Positions 16,486-25,814 of a stretch of DNA of 64,000 bases are shown one piece after another; the first letter of the stretch is position 1, and every line of letters begins with the position of its first letter. The translations under genes were made by a program, and so were the position numbers. Source of the DNA: CAG-791 sp963658695 (lineage in GTDB: Bacteria > Bacillota > Clostridia > Lachnospirales > Lachnospiraceae); contig CAVKRN010000006.1 of assembly GCA_963658695.1 (NCBI GenBank), positions 7,350-71,349 on the forward strand. The letters run 5' to 3'. The notes beneath the pieces are model-generated. The model searched no databases. It was not told where the DNA came from and was given only the letters and a program-made list of their open reading frames with translations.

Positions 16486-17250
16486 TTAGACATCCATTTC
16501 CAGACCAACCGGGCAGTGATCGGAACCGAGTACATCGGTATAAATCGATGCGTCGCGCAGCATCGGAACCAGTGCTTCTGAAATGATAAAATAGTCAATC
16601 CGCCAACCGGCGTTCTTCTCTCTTGCATGAAACCGGTAGGACCACCAGGAATAGACGCCGGTTGTATCCGGGTGTAAATGGCGCCAAGTGTCCACAAATC
16701 CGTTGGAAAGGACCTGGGACATTTTGCCGCGTTCCTCATCGGTAAATCCGGCATTGTGGTGGTTCGATGAAGGGTTCTTCAGGTCAATTTCCCGGTGGGC
16801 GACGTTCAAATCACCACAGTATATGACGGGCTTGTCTGTTTCCAGCTTCTTGACGTAGGCAAGAAATGCGTCCTCCCAGAGCATGCGGTACGCAAGACGC
16901 TCCAGGCCTTGCTTGGAGTTGGGCACGTATACAGTCACCAGATAATAGGACGGGTACTCCAATGTGATTACTCGTCCCTCCTGGTCGTGCTCGGGAATGC
17001 CGATGCCATATTGCACCGACAGGGGCTCTTCCCTGGTAAAGATGGCTGTGCCGGAATAGCCCTTTTTGACAGCATAATTCCAGTATTGATGATAGCCGGG
17101 CAGATCCACCTGGATCTGGCCCTCCTGTAGCTTGGTTTCCTGGAGGCAGATGGCATCCGGGGCCTCTTGCTGGATGAATTCATAGAAAACATCCTTGCCA
17201 ATGCAGGCACGCAGACCGTTTACATTCCAGGAAATGAATTTTTTGCTCAT
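16486..17250 (-). CDS. xth: Exodeoxyribonuclease III / AP endonuclease
   Basis: A 254-residue protein of the ExoIII/APE family, which cuts DNA at abasic sites during base excision repair. Visible motifs include FISWNVNGLRA at the start, LQETKL (metal-binding Glu), GYSGTAIF, YVPNS, CGDLNVAH (Asp/Asn pair) and the terminal LGSDHCPVGL (catalytic Asp-His). Length is typical. The gene begins 6 bp after apt ends, consistent with one transcript. Confidence 0.95.
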   Translation of the reverse strand: MSKKFISWNVNGLRACIGKDVFYEFIQQEAPDAICLQETKLQEGQIQVDLPGYHQYWNYAVKKGYSGTAIFTREEPLSVQYGIGIPEHDQEGRVITLEYPSYYLVTVYVPNSKQGLERLAYRMLWEDAFLAYVKKLETDKPVIYCGDLNVAHREIDLKNPSSNHHNAGFTDEERGKMSQVLSNGFVDTWRHLHPDTTGVYSWWSYRFHAREKNAGWRIDYFIISEALVPMLRDASIYTDVLGSDHCPVGLEMDV

Positions 17251-17256
17251 AGGCGA

Positions 17257-17787
17257 TTACTTGCCCTCGTACTTGATGGCGGAGTATACCGGATACGGAG
17301 CAATGGCATCGCGGCCGTTGAGCCCTTCGAGCTCCATGAGAACCAGTATGCCGGCAACTTCACCGCCAAGCTTCTCAACCAGCTCAATCATGGCCTTGGC
17401 AGTGCCGCCGGTAGCCATCAGATCGTCAACGATCAGAACCTTCTGCCCGGGCTGGATGGCATCCTCATGCATTTCCAGTGTAGCGGTGCCGTACTCAAGA
17501 GCATAGTCTACAGAAACGGTCTTGCGAGGGAGCTTTCCTTTTTTGCGGATCAGCACCATCGGCTTGTGCAGGTTGTAAGCAATGGGAGTGCCGAAAATAA
17601 AGCCTCTGGATTCGGCGCCGACCACAACATCAAAATCAATATCCTTTACCAGATTCTGCATTTCATCGATTGCCAGATGAAGGCCGTCGGCGTCCTGGGC
17701 AACGGTGGTAACATCGCGGAACATGATGCCCTTCTGCGGAAAGTCCGGAATGGTCACTACATAGTCTTTCAGATCGTTTTTAATCAT
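17257..17787 (-). CDS. apt: Adenine phosphoribosyltransferase
   Basis: A 176-residue purine-salvage enzyme that converts adenine and PRPP to AMP. The PRPP-binding motif VLIVDDLMATGGTAKA is near residue 122, and IPDFPQKGIMFRDVT near the N-terminus and ESRGFIFG are typical of Apt. The start has an AGGAGGATG-type leader just upstream of 17787. It is separated by about 87 bp from hypA upstream and directly precedes the exonuclease III gene. Confidence 0.95.
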   Translation of the reverse strand: MIKNDLKDYVVTIPDFPQKGIMFRDVTTVAQDADGLHLAIDEMQNLVKDIDFDVVVGAESRGFIFGTPIAYNLHKPMVLIRKKGKLPRKTVSVDYALEYGTATLEMHEDAIQPGQKVLIVDDLMATGGTAKAMIELVEKLGGEVAGILVLMELEGLNGRDAIAPYPVYSAIKYEGK

Positions 17788-17874
17788 GGTTCATCCTCCT
17801 GCGGCTGCGCCGACGGCACAGCATGAATGGTGCGTCTGCAAGGGCAGACACGGTGCTGAATAACGTAGAACATT

Positions 17875-18246
17875 TTACATTGGCGAAACGGACGGATTGG
17901 CGGGGGTATCACCTTCAATGCTCTCTACGACACAACCGGTGCCTGTACCCGGAACAAGAGTCGCATCCCCGCCGCAACAGGGACAGAAAAAGCCCTCGGA
18001 ATGCGGGAATTTGCGGCCGCAGCTGCGACAGACAAAGGTGGCAGGTTCCCTTCGGATCCGAAGGGAGGCTCCCTCACAGACAGTGCCCTCGCCGGCCATT
18101 TCCCAGTACAGCTGCATGCATTCATCCACCAGATCCGAGAGCTCACCGACACGGAGAGTAACGCAGGTTACGCGTGATAGCTCCTCCTTGCGGGCAACCG
18201 CAGAAGCGGTTTCGAGAAGCCCCTGGATTATGGGAAGTTCGTGCAT
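17875..18246 (-). CDS. hypA: Hydrogenase nickel-incorporation protein HypA
   Basis: A 123-residue HypA-like nickel chaperone. The conserved N-terminal MHE triad supplies the nickel ligand His2, and a zinc site is formed by CRSC and CPCC spaced 12 residues apart (about 72-90). The start at 18246 is chosen over an ATG at 18258 because only this one yields the Met-His-Glu terminus, and GGAGG lies five bases upstream. Residues after 112 (GDTPANPSVSPM) form a short non-conserved tail. HypB and hydrogenase genes are not in this window, so its client enzyme must be encoded elsewhere. Confidence 0.9.
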   Translation of the reverse strand: MHELPIIQGLLETASAVARKEELSRVTCVTLRVGELSDLVDECMQLYWEMAGEGTVCEGASLRIRREPATFVCRSCGRKFPHSEGFFCPCCGGDATLVPGTGTGCVVESIEGDTPANPSVSPM

Positions 18247-18278
18247 TGCAGCCTCCAATCCTATATAATTATCGTTGC

Positions 18279-18307
18279 TTGGCCAAAACTGCGCTTCTCA
18301 TTATACG
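18279..18307 (+). promoter_or_regulatory. Candidate sigma-A promoter for the NYN-LOTUS gene
   Basis: TTGGCC at 18279-18284 and TATACG at 18302-18307 are separated by 17 bp. If used, it gives a leader of about 270 nt that includes the nested hairpin at 18381-18542. Both boxes are imperfect. Confidence 0.35.
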
Positions 18308-18380
18308 TTCTGTTCGCAATTTTTCATACCGTGTAACGAATTGGAGCAGGGGAAAATTTGTGACAAAGTAACAGTTCATA

Positions 18381-18542
18381 CGCCAGCAAAGCGATGGGTG
18401 GCAGAGAATGTCCAGATCAGGGGCCTTGCGAGGCCTCGGTGCTTGCGAGCGTATTCTGCGAGCTTAGCACCGCTAGGTCCGAGGATGGAGCGAGAGAGTC
18501 CCCTGATCGGACAACTCTGCCAGGACCCGTCACTGGCTGGCG
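18381..18542 (+). repeat. Repeat family D: 162-nt nested inverted repeat in the leader of the NYN-LOTUS gene
   Basis: Successive arms pair symmetrically: CGCCAGC 18381-18387 with GCTGGCG 18536-18542, TGGCAGAG 18399-18406 with CTCTGCCA 18515-18522, and GATCAGGGG 18415-18423 with CCCCTGATC 18500-18508. Inside, CGGTGCT pairs with AGCACCG. The region 18247-18584 has no coding potential apart from this. The GTAACAGTTCAT-CGCCAGC entry resembles the sequence just before the family C repeat at about 25787. A degenerate copy lies at 12588-12700. Confidence 0.75.
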
Positions 18543-18584
18543 TCTCTACAGGAACACGAAGCAGGAAGGGATCACATAACTGCT

Positions 18585-19697
18585 ATGGAAGACATCAACA
18601 TTGCGCTTTTGATCGATGCGGACAACATCAGCGCGAAATATATTTCTGTCATTTTGAGCGAACTGTCCAAATACGGCAAGATTACAATCCGCCGTATGTA
18701 CGGAGACTGGTCGCAAGAGCGCCTTCGCTCCTGGTTCAACTGCTCGGCCGGATATTCACTGACGCCGGTCATGCAGCCGAACAACACGCCCGGCAAAAAT
18801 GCATCGGACATCGGTCTGATCATTGATGCGATGGATATTCTGTATACGAATTCCGTGCAGGGCTTTTGTATCTGCTCCAGCGACGGGGATTTCAACAAGC
18901 TGGCAACCAGACTGCGGGAATCCGGCAAGGTTGTCATCGGCATGGGGGAGAAGAAGACGCCGGAGTCCTTCCGCGTGTCGTGTGAGCGCTTTATTTTCCT
19001 TGACGTAATCAGCGGCAGCAGCGATTCGGACGAAGAGGATGCAGGCACCCGGGGCAAAGGGAAGGATCGCCGCAAAAATACGGGCAAAACCGCCCAGCCC
19101 TCATCGGGCAGGAAGGCAGCAGGCGGCGCAGCGGCCCCCGGCAAGAAGAAGTCAGCGGAAACGGCCCAGGAGGCAGTGACCACATCGCAGGAAAGTGCGT
19201 TTGACGAATTCCTTCCGGGAGATGTGTCTCAGGAGGAGCCCGGCTTTACGGACAAATCGGAGATTGAGGCTGCGATCGTCAAGATGATTACGGACAATGC
19301 AGCGGACGGAAAAGAGACGGGACTGGGGGAAGTTGGCTCCCGTCTGGTGAAGATTTTCCCGGATTTTGACATCCGGAATTATCATTACAGCAAGCTGTCG
19401 GAATTCCTGAAGGATTTGCCGTCACTGAGCGTGACAACAAGGGACAGCGGGGTCTGGATTTCGCAGAAGATCACGGCAGACTCCGAAATCGAGAAACAGA
19501 TCCTGGCAATTTTCCATCGCCATAATACGCAGGATTTGCTCCTTAGTACGCTCAAGCAGGAGCTGGAGGATATGAATCCGAATCTGGACGCAACTATTCG
19601 GAAAAGCGGTGTGACGCGATTTTCGGTATATCTCAATCGCAACATCCATTCGGTAGAGGTGAATGGGCGGCATGTGAGTCTGTCGCAGGGAAGATAA
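18585..19697 (+). CDS. NYN-domain ribonuclease-like protein with tandem LOTUS (OST-HTH) domains
   Basis: A 370-residue protein. Residues 1-145 form a PIN-like NYN domain with conserved acidic residues D11 and D13 (LLIDADN), the Asp pair in ASDIGLIIDAMD near 82-90, and SSDGDFNKLA near 101. Residues 150-215 are a low-complexity Lys/Gly/Ala linker. Residues about 222-290 and 300-365 resemble two LOTUS/OST-HTH winged helices, which bind RNA. The family is expected to be a metal-dependent RNase directed to structured RNA. It is known as NYN/DUF88-LabA type; targets in bacteria are largely unknown. Alone in its transcript start, it is followed 5 bp later by the AlaX gene. Confidence 0.85.
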   Translation: MEDINIALLIDADNISAKYISVILSELSKYGKITIRRMYGDWSQERLRSWFNCSAGYSLTPVMQPNNTPGKNASDIGLIIDAMDILYTNSVQGFCICSSDGDFNKLATRLRESGKVVIGMGEKKTPESFRVSCERFIFLDVISGSSDSDEEDAGTRGKGKDRRKNTGKTAQPSSGRKAAGGAAAPGKKKSAETAQEAVTTSQESAFDEFLPGDVSQEEPGFTDKSEIEAAIVKMITDNAADGKETGLGEVGSRLVKIFPDFDIRNYHYSKLSEFLKDLPSLSVTTRDSGVWISQKITADSEIEKQILAIFHRHNTQDLLLSTLKQELEDMNPNLDATIRKSGVTRFSVYLNRNIHSVEVNGRHVSLSQGR

Positions 19698-19702
19698 GGC
19701 AT

Positions 19703-20947
19703 ATGGTTGGAGCAACAAGAAAATTATACGATGAGCATCCCTACCAGCGGGAATTTGACGCCGTGCTTCTGGCAGCAGAGCCGGGAAAAGAGGCGGGGAC
19801 CGTGCGGATTGCACTGGATGCGACGCTGTTTTTCCCGGAGGAGGGAGGACAGACGCCGGATAAAGGCGTCCTGGCGGGATGTCCTGTGATGGATGTACAG
19901 TTGGAACGAGGAGACGTCATCTGGCACCTTGTGAGAACAGACTCCGGCAGCCTGTTTCCCATTGGACAAATCGTCCATGGCGCACTGGACTGGCAGCACC
20001 GATATTCCAATATGCAGAATCATTCCGGGGAGCATGTGCTCTCCGGACTTTTACATTCTCTGTGGGGATACGAGAATGTGGGATTTCGCCTGAGTGAGAA
20101 TACCGTAACGCTGGACACGGGTGGTGCTTTGCAAGAGGACGACGTGCGAACGCTGGAACAGAAGGCCAACGAAGTGATCTGGCAAAACGTGGATATCCGC
20201 TGCACATACCCGTCCCCGGAGAAGCTTGCTGCCATGGAATATCGCAGCAAAAAGGAGATCGACGGTTCGGTGCGGATTGTGACCATTGACGGTGTGGACT
20301 GCTGCGCCTGCTGCGCACCCCATGTGCGCAGCACGGGAGAGATCGGCCTGATTAAGATTCTCTCGGCGGAGAAGAATCAGGATGCCGTCCGGCTGACCTT
20401 TGTTTGCGGAGAACGTGCGCTGCATCAGATGCAGCAGTACCAGGAACAGCTCCGGCAGGCATCGAATCTGATGAATGCACCGCGGGAAGCGGTGGCAGAC
20501 GGCGTGAGAAGGCTCAAGGAAGAGCTTGCCTACATGCATGAAACCTGCCGGGAGAGAGAACTGCAGTACGTGGAGGCGAGAATCGAACAGCTCTGTACTG
20601 AGCTGGGAGAGGCTTCCGGAGAGCGGACAGGCGGTGCGGACTCCGGCGCCCGGGCAGAGGGAAGAGACCGGTTCCTGTTCGAAAAGGAGCTGTCCGTTCC
20701 GGCCCAGCGGGAGCTGATGAACCGCATGTGCAGCATGGGCTGGCGGTATGCAGGCGTTTTTGTCGGATCGGACGAGACCGGATGGAAATATCTGATCGGC
20801 AGCAGAGGGCAGGATGCCGGAATCCCCAACCGGATTCTGAGGGAGACCTTTGGCGCCAAGGGCGGCGGAAAGCCGGAGATGGTTCAGGGAACCGCAAAGG
20901 CCTCCAGAGAGGCGATAGAAGAGACACTGAGAACCATTTCGTTTTGA
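19703..20947 (+). CDS. Alanyl-tRNA editing protein (AlaX, long form with DHHA1 domain)
   Basis: A 414-residue trans-editing enzyme that should hydrolyse Ser- or Gly-mischarged tRNA(Ala). The editing domain carries the zinc-ligand motifs HSGEH near residue 110 and CCAPH near residue 205 and resembles the AlaRS editing domain. After a helical linker the C-terminal DHHA1 domain has the GAKGGGKPEMVQG signature near residue 390. There is no aminoacylation domain. The AAGG just before the ATG at 19703 supports the start. It lies between the NYN-LOTUS and YitT genes with gaps of 5 and 15 bp. Confidence 0.9.
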   Translation: MVGATRKLYDEHPYQREFDAVLLAAEPGKEAGTVRIALDATLFFPEEGGQTPDKGVLAGCPVMDVQLERGDVIWHLVRTDSGSLFPIGQIVHGALDWQHRYSNMQNHSGEHVLSGLLHSLWGYENVGFRLSENTVTLDTGGALQEDDVRTLEQKANEVIWQNVDIRCTYPSPEKLAAMEYRSKKEIDGSVRIVTIDGVDCCACCAPHVRSTGEIGLIKILSAEKNQDAVRLTFVCGERALHQMQQYQEQLRQASNLMNAPREAVADGVRRLKEELAYMHETCRERELQYVEARIEQLCTELGEASGERTGGADSGARAEGRDRFLFEKELSVPAQRELMNRMCSMGWRYAGVFVGSDETGWKYLIGSRGQDAGIPNRILRETFGAKGGGKPEMVQGTAKASREAIEETLRTISF

Positions 20948-20962
20948 TACAGAAAGGATGCG

Positions 20963-21832
20963 ATGAAGGATAGACTACGGCTTCATGCAGTGGATGTGCT
21001 GCTGATATTGATAGGAAGCACCATTACAACCTGTGCGACCAAATATTTCTTTGACCCGGCGGGACTGGTTACCGGAGGCGTTTCCGGCCTTGCCATCATC
21101 ATCAAATACGTGACGGGACAGTACATGGGAAGCGAGATTCCGCTGTGGCTGTCCAACCTGCTGGTGAATGTGCCGATTTTCCTGTTTGCATGGAAGACAG
21201 ACGGCTTTCGGAGCATTGTCCGGACCGGTCTTAGCTGGATTATTGTAACGGTGGAGCTGGGATTGTTTCCGGAATACGATCTGGCATCCGGGAATCTTCT
21301 TCTCGTTTCGGTATACGGTGGCATCTGCTTTGGTGCAGGAACCGGTATTCTCCTGATGGCGCGTGCTACCTCCGGCGGTACGGATATGCTGGGGAATTCG
21401 CTGCACCGGTATTTTCGACAGTACGGCGTGGGACGCATCATTCAGATTTTGGACGGAATTGTCGTAATCCTGGGTGCGGTGGTGTTTAATGTGGAGCATA
21501 CGCTGTATGCACTGATCTCCGTATACATCATGGGGAAAATTACGGACTGGATCCTGGCAAGAGGACGCACGGCAAAATGTGCTATGATCATCTCCGATTG
21601 CTCCGAGGAGATCGCAAACGACATTCTTCACGAACTTTCCAGAGGAGTCACGAGTGTGACCGGGACGGGCATGTATTCCGGCAAGCATAAGAATGTGCTG
21701 ATCTGCATCTGCAGCAGCAAGGACATTGTGGAGATCAAGGACATTGTCCGCGAATACGATCCCAGAGCGTTCTTCATCGTCAGTGATGTGACGGAGGCAA
21801 TGGGAGAGGGCTTTGTAGAAAAGTGGGGCTGA
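20963..21832 (+). CDS. YitT family membrane protein (DUF161 + DUF2179)
   Basis: A 289-residue protein with about six membrane segments and the YitT family signature in the first segment (TCATKYFFDPAGLVTGGVSG), plus an ATSGGTDMLG loop. Residues 205-285 form a cytoplasmic DUF2179 domain (SRGVTSVTGTGMYSGK). The family is common in Firmicutes; its transported substrate is not established. AGAAAGGA precedes the ATG. It is tightly spaced after AlaX and precedes the DUF1846 gene by 38 bp. Confidence 0.9.
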   Translation: MKDRLRLHAVDVLLILIGSTITTCATKYFFDPAGLVTGGVSGLAIIIKYVTGQYMGSEIPLWLSNLLVNVPIFLFAWKTDGFRSIVRTGLSWIIVTVELGLFPEYDLASGNLLLVSVYGGICFGAGTGILLMARATSGGTDMLGNSLHRYFRQYGVGRIIQILDGIVVILGAVVFNVEHTLYALISVYIMGKITDWILARGRTAKCAMIISDCSEEIANDILHELSRGVTSVTGTGMYSGKHKNVLICICSSKDIVEIKDIVREYDPRAFFIVSDVTEAMGEGFVEKWG

Positions 21833-21870
21833 GAAACACTGAACAGATATGAAAATAGGGAGGGAAGGCA

Positions 21871-23343
21871 ATGGCGTCTTCTGCAATTGGATTCGATTCC
21901 AAACGATATCTTGAACTGCAATCGGTGCATATTAAGGAGAGAATGTCTCACTTCGGGAAGCTGTATCTGGAGTTTGGCGGGAAGCTTTTCGATGATTATC
22001 ATGCCTCGCGCGTGCTGCCGGGCTTTGCACCGGACATTAAGCTGCAGATGCTGGAGCAGCTGCGGGACAAGGCAGAGATTGTTATTGTGGTTGGCGCGGA
22101 TGCCATTGAGCAGAACAAGGTGCGCGGGGATCTGGGCATTACCTATGATGAGGATGCACTGCGGCTGAAGGCGGCGTTTGAGGGACGCGGCTTTTATGTC
22201 AGCAGCATTGTAATCACCAAGTATACGGGACAGCCGGCTGCCGATCATTTTCGCCAGCGGCTGGAGCGGCTGGGAATCCGGTCCTACCTGCATTATGTCA
22301 TTGAGGGATATCCGTCTAACATACCGCTGATTCTCAGCAGTGACGGCTATGGTCGGAACGACTACATTGAAACCTCACGAGAGCTGGTCGTGGTCACGGC
22401 CCCGGGACCGGGCTCCGGCAAAATGGCAACCTGCCTATCCCAGGTATATCAGGATCACCAAAGAGGAATCAAAGCAGGGTATGCGAAGTTTGAAACCTTC
22501 CCGATATGGAACCTTCCGTTAAAGCATCCGGTGAATCTTGCCTACGAAGCGGCGACGGCAGATCTTGCGGACGTCAATATGATTGATCCGTTCCATCTGG
22601 AGGCCTACGGCGAAACCACCGTGAACTACAACCGGGATGTCGAAATTTTCCCGGTGCTGCGGCAGATTTTTGAAGGAATCATGTCGGAGTGTCCTTATAA
22701 GTCCCCTACGGATATGGGGGTCAATATGGCAGGACTTGCGATCTGCGATGATGAAGTTTGCTGCAAGGCATCCCAGCAGGAGATCATCCGGCGCTATTAT
22801 GCAAGTGCCGTGAACGTACGCAAGGGGCTGGCAGAACCGGCGGAATTATACAAGCAGGAACTCCTGCTGCGGCAGGCGGATGTTACGCCAAAGGATCGAC
22901 GCGTGGCAGTGGAAGCAGCCAAACGCGCCGAGCAGACAGGCCTTCCGGCGGTTGCCATTGAGATGGAGGATGGAACGATCATTACCGGAAAAACCGGGGA
23001 TCTTCTGGGAGCATCCGCAGCGGCCATCATGAATGCGTTGAAGGAGTATGCGCAGATACCGCATGAGGAGCTGCTGGTTTCGGCAGAGTCCATTGCACCC
23101 ATCCAGCTGCTGAAGACTGCCTATCTGGGAGGCAAAAATCCGAGACTTCACACGGATGAGCTCCTGATTGCCCTCTCCATCAGCGCAGCCCATAATCCCC
23201 ATGCAAAGCTTGCCATGCAGCAGCTCCCGAAGCTGAAAGGGTGTGAGGTGCATTCCTCGGTGATTCTATCGGATGTAGATGAAGGGATTTTCCGGCGGCT
23301 CGGCATGCACCTGACCTGTTCACCGGAATACGAAAAGCGTTAG
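21871..23343 (+). CDS. DUF1846 domain-containing protein
   Basis: A 490-residue cytosolic protein recognised as the DUF1846 family by its N-terminus (IGFDSKRYLELQSVHI), VLPGFAPDIKLQML, and the ATCLSQVYQDH and FPIWNLPLKHPVNLAYEAATADL segments. The family has a P-loop-like GPGSGKMATCL motif near residue 180 and may bind nucleotide, but its function is not established. The ATG at 21871 has AGGGAGGG upstream. The stop is followed by a promoter region for ftsH, so the two are probably separate units. Confidence 0.88.
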   Translation: MASSAIGFDSKRYLELQSVHIKERMSHFGKLYLEFGGKLFDDYHASRVLPGFAPDIKLQMLEQLRDKAEIVIVVGADAIEQNKVRGDLGITYDEDALRLKAAFEGRGFYVSSIVITKYTGQPAADHFRQRLERLGIRSYLHYVIEGYPSNIPLILSSDGYGRNDYIETSRELVVVTAPGPGSGKMATCLSQVYQDHQRGIKAGYAKFETFPIWNLPLKHPVNLAYEAATADLADVNMIDPFHLEAYGETTVNYNRDVEIFPVLRQIFEGIMSECPYKSPTDMGVNMAGLAICDDEVCCKASQQEIIRRYYASAVNVRKGLAEPAELYKQELLLRQADVTPKDRRVAVEAAKRAEQTGLPAVAIEMEDGTIITGKTGDLLGASAAAIMNALKEYAQIPHEELLVSAESIAPIQLLKTAYLGGKNPRLHTDELLIALSISAAHNPHAKLAMQQLPKLKGCEVHSSVILSDVDEGIFRRLGMHLTCSPEYEKR

Positions 23344-23375
23344 AAAGATTTCAGTCTTTTTTCACAACTGGTGCA

Positions 23376-23404
23376 TTGCCCGATGGAAAATGCACAGATA
23401 TTAT
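23376..23404 (+). promoter_or_regulatory. Candidate sigma-A promoter for ftsH
   Basis: TTGCCC (23376-23381) and TATTAT (23399-23404) are separated by exactly 17 bp in the gap upstream of ftsH, about 88 bp before its start. Confidence 0.5.
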
Positions 23405-23491
23405 ATATAAGACAGTGATCCGGTATCCGTTGGGGACAAATGATCGTTTGGCCCCAACATCATCATATATTAGGAGACATAACGAACGAGA

Positions 23492-25774
23492 ATGACAGCG
23501 AGAATACGACAAATGGAAGCAAGACTTCGCTCCTGGAGGAAACGGCTGCGGCTTTTTGAGAATCCTTTTGGAGACGGCGGCTCCTCCGGCGGAAACGGAA
23601 ACGGCAGGGACGGAAGAAATGGTCAGAATGGGAACAACAATCGCAATCATCAGAGCCTGTTGATGATGTTGCTGGGGGCGTTTTGTATCATTTTGTTCAT
23701 GAGCTATGCGATGCGCGGAACCTCCGCAGCAACCCAGCTGACCTATTCCGACTTTGTGCAGCTGATGGAAGAAGGCAAGGTTGCGCGGATCGAGCTGGAG
23801 GACAGTCAGATCAATATCGCGCTGAAGCAGGAACATGTTTCGGATGATGAGGCGCCCTATCGGTACTATACAGGAAGAGCGGAAGATGATGACGCAGTTA
23901 CAAAAAGAGCCCTTGCGGCGGGTGTCATTGTGGACAGCTCCGTGCCGGATTCCTCCAGCCTGATCCTGTCGATCATGCTCAATTATATTCTGCCGGTCAT
24001 CCTGTTCTGGATTTTACTGTCGTTTATCATGCGCAAGATGGGACAAGGCGGCGGCATCATGGGAATGGGCGTTGGCAAGTCCAATGCCAAGGAGTACGTG
24101 CAGAGAGATACCGGAATTACATTTAAGGATGTAGCCGGAGAGGATGAAGCGAAGGAGTCGTTGGTGGAGGTTGTGGATTTCCTTCACAATCCGGAACGCT
24201 ATGTGAAGATCGGCGCTAAGCTCCCGAAGGGAGCGCTGCTTGTGGGCCCGCCCGGAACCGGGAAGACGCTTCTGGCCAAGGCAGTAGCCGGAGAAGCGCA
24301 TGTGCCGTTCTTTTCGCTGACGGGTTCGGACTTCATTGAGCTGTACGTCGGTGTCGGTGCCAGCCGTGTGCGGGACCTGTTCCGTGAGGCTACCAAAAAT
24401 GCGCCGTGTATTATTTTCATCGATGAGATTGACGCCATCGGACGAAGCCGCGATTCCAAGTACGGCGGTGGAAATGAAGAACGGGAACAGACCTTGAACC
24501 AGCTGCTTTCGGAAATGGATGGCTTTGATTCGGCCAAAGGAATTCTGGTCCTGGGCGCAACGAACCGTCCGGAGATTCTGGATAAGGCGCTGCTCCGGCC
24601 GGGACGCTTTGACCGGCGCATCATTGTGGATCGACCGGATCTCAAGGGACGCGTGGAAATCCTGAAGGTACATTCCAAGAATGTAAAGATGGACGAGACC
24701 GTGGATCTGAACGGCATTGCACTGGCAACGAGCGGTGCTGTCGGATCGGATCTTGCGAACATGATCAACGAGGCGGCCATCAACGCGGTCAAGCACCACA
24801 GAGAATACGTTTGCCAGAAGGACCTGCTGGAGGCAGTGGAGACGGTTCTGGTGGGCAAGGAGAAAAAGGACCGTGTCATGAACCAGCATGAGCGGGAGAT
24901 TGTCTCGTATCATGAGGTGGGACACGCGCTGATCAGTGCGGTCCAGAAGAATTCGGAGCCGGTGCAGAAGATTACCATTGTGCCTCGCACGATGGGGGCT
25001 CTTGGCTATGTTATGCAAGTCCCGGAGGAGGAGCATTACCTGAACTCCAAGGAAGAGCTTCATGATATGATTGTCGGCCTTCTGGGAGGTCGTGCTGCGG
25101 AGGAGCTGAAGTTCCACTCGGTTACAACGGGTGCCTCCAACGACATCGAAAAGGCGACCGGACTGGCCAAGTCCATGGTGACCCAGTATGGAATGAGCGA
25201 TCGGTTTGGACTCATGGGTCTTGCTACGGTGGAGAGCAAATATCTGGACGGCCGGGCAGCACTGAACTGCGCCGATGCCACTGCAGCGGCGGTGGACGAA
25301 GAGGTCCGCAGCATGATGGAGTCCTGCTATCAGGAAGCTAAGGAGATTCTGTCACAGAATATGGATGTGATGGATACCATTGCGGCATACCTGATTAAGG
25401 AAGAGACCATCACCGGCGAGCAGTTTATGAAGCTGTATCGGAAGGAAAAAGGTATCCCGGAGCCGGAGAACGAGGCCAAAACAACCGAAGAGCGGTTTCA
25501 GCAGCAATTAGCCAAGGAAGAGCATCGGGAAGAAACCTTCCGGGCATCGGTTGATGCAGCGGCGCAGAGTGAAGTGAAATCGGCGGAAGAGATATCTGTG
25601 TCGGAGGAGCCGGTAGAAGAGAATCCGGCATCGGAAGAGCCGGTATCATCTTCAACGGAAGAAGCTGTGCAGAATGTGACCGGCACACCGGAGCCGCAGC
25701 AGCATGCAGAGGACAACCAGGAAAAGCCGGATGCGCCAAGAGGACGCTTTTCGGATGTGCCGATGGGCGAGTAA
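23492..25774 (+). CDS. ftsH: ATP-dependent zinc metalloprotease FtsH
   Basis: A 760-residue membrane-anchored AAA+ protease. Two membrane segments lie near residues 52-70 and 160-178, flanking an extracytoplasmic domain. The AAA module has Walker A GPPGTGKT (252-259), Walker B IIFIDEIDAIG and the LLRPGRFDRR arginine-finger region. The zinc site is H474-EVG-H478. The first 50 residues are an unusual basic and Gly/Asn-rich extension, and residues 670-760 are an acidic, Pro/Glu-rich low-complexity tail. Both ends exceed the core FtsH length (about 640). GGAG lies 15 bases before the ATG, which is somewhat far; a later start at 23513 is possible. It degrades misfolded and regulatory proteins. Confidence 0.95.
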   Translation: MTARIRQMEARLRSWRKRLRLFENPFGDGGSSGGNGNGRDGRNGQNGNNNRNHQSLLMMLLGAFCIILFMSYAMRGTSAATQLTYSDFVQLMEEGKVARIELEDSQINIALKQEHVSDDEAPYRYYTGRAEDDDAVTKRALAAGVIVDSSVPDSSSLILSIMLNYILPVILFWILLSFIMRKMGQGGGIMGMGVGKSNAKEYVQRDTGITFKDVAGEDEAKESLVEVVDFLHNPERYVKIGAKLPKGALLVGPPGTGKTLLAKAVAGEAHVPFFSLTGSDFIELYVGVGASRVRDLFREATKNAPCIIFIDEIDAIGRSRDSKYGGGNEEREQTLNQLLSEMDGFDSAKGILVLGATNRPEILDKALLRPGRFDRRIIVDRPDLKGRVEILKVHSKNVKMDETVDLNGIALATSGAVGSDLANMINEAAINAVKHHREYVCQKDLLEAVETVLVGKEKKDRVMNQHEREIVSYHEVGHALISAVQKNSEPVQKITIVPRTMGALGYVMQVPEEEHYLNSKEELHDMIVGLLGGRAAEELKFHSVTTGASNDIEKATGLAKSMVTQYGMSDRFGLMGLATVESKYLDGRAALNCADATAAAVDEEVRSMMESCYQEAKEILSQNMDVMDTIAAYLIKEETITGEQFMKLYRKEKGIPEPENEAKTTEERFQQQLAKEEHREETFRASVDAAAQSEVKSAEEISVSEEPVEENPASEEPVSSSTEEAVQNVTGTPEPQQHAEDNQEKPDAPRGRFSDVPMGE

Positions 25775-25814
25775 GCGGTAATCAGTTACAGTTCATTCAC
25801 CAGCCGGCGATGTA

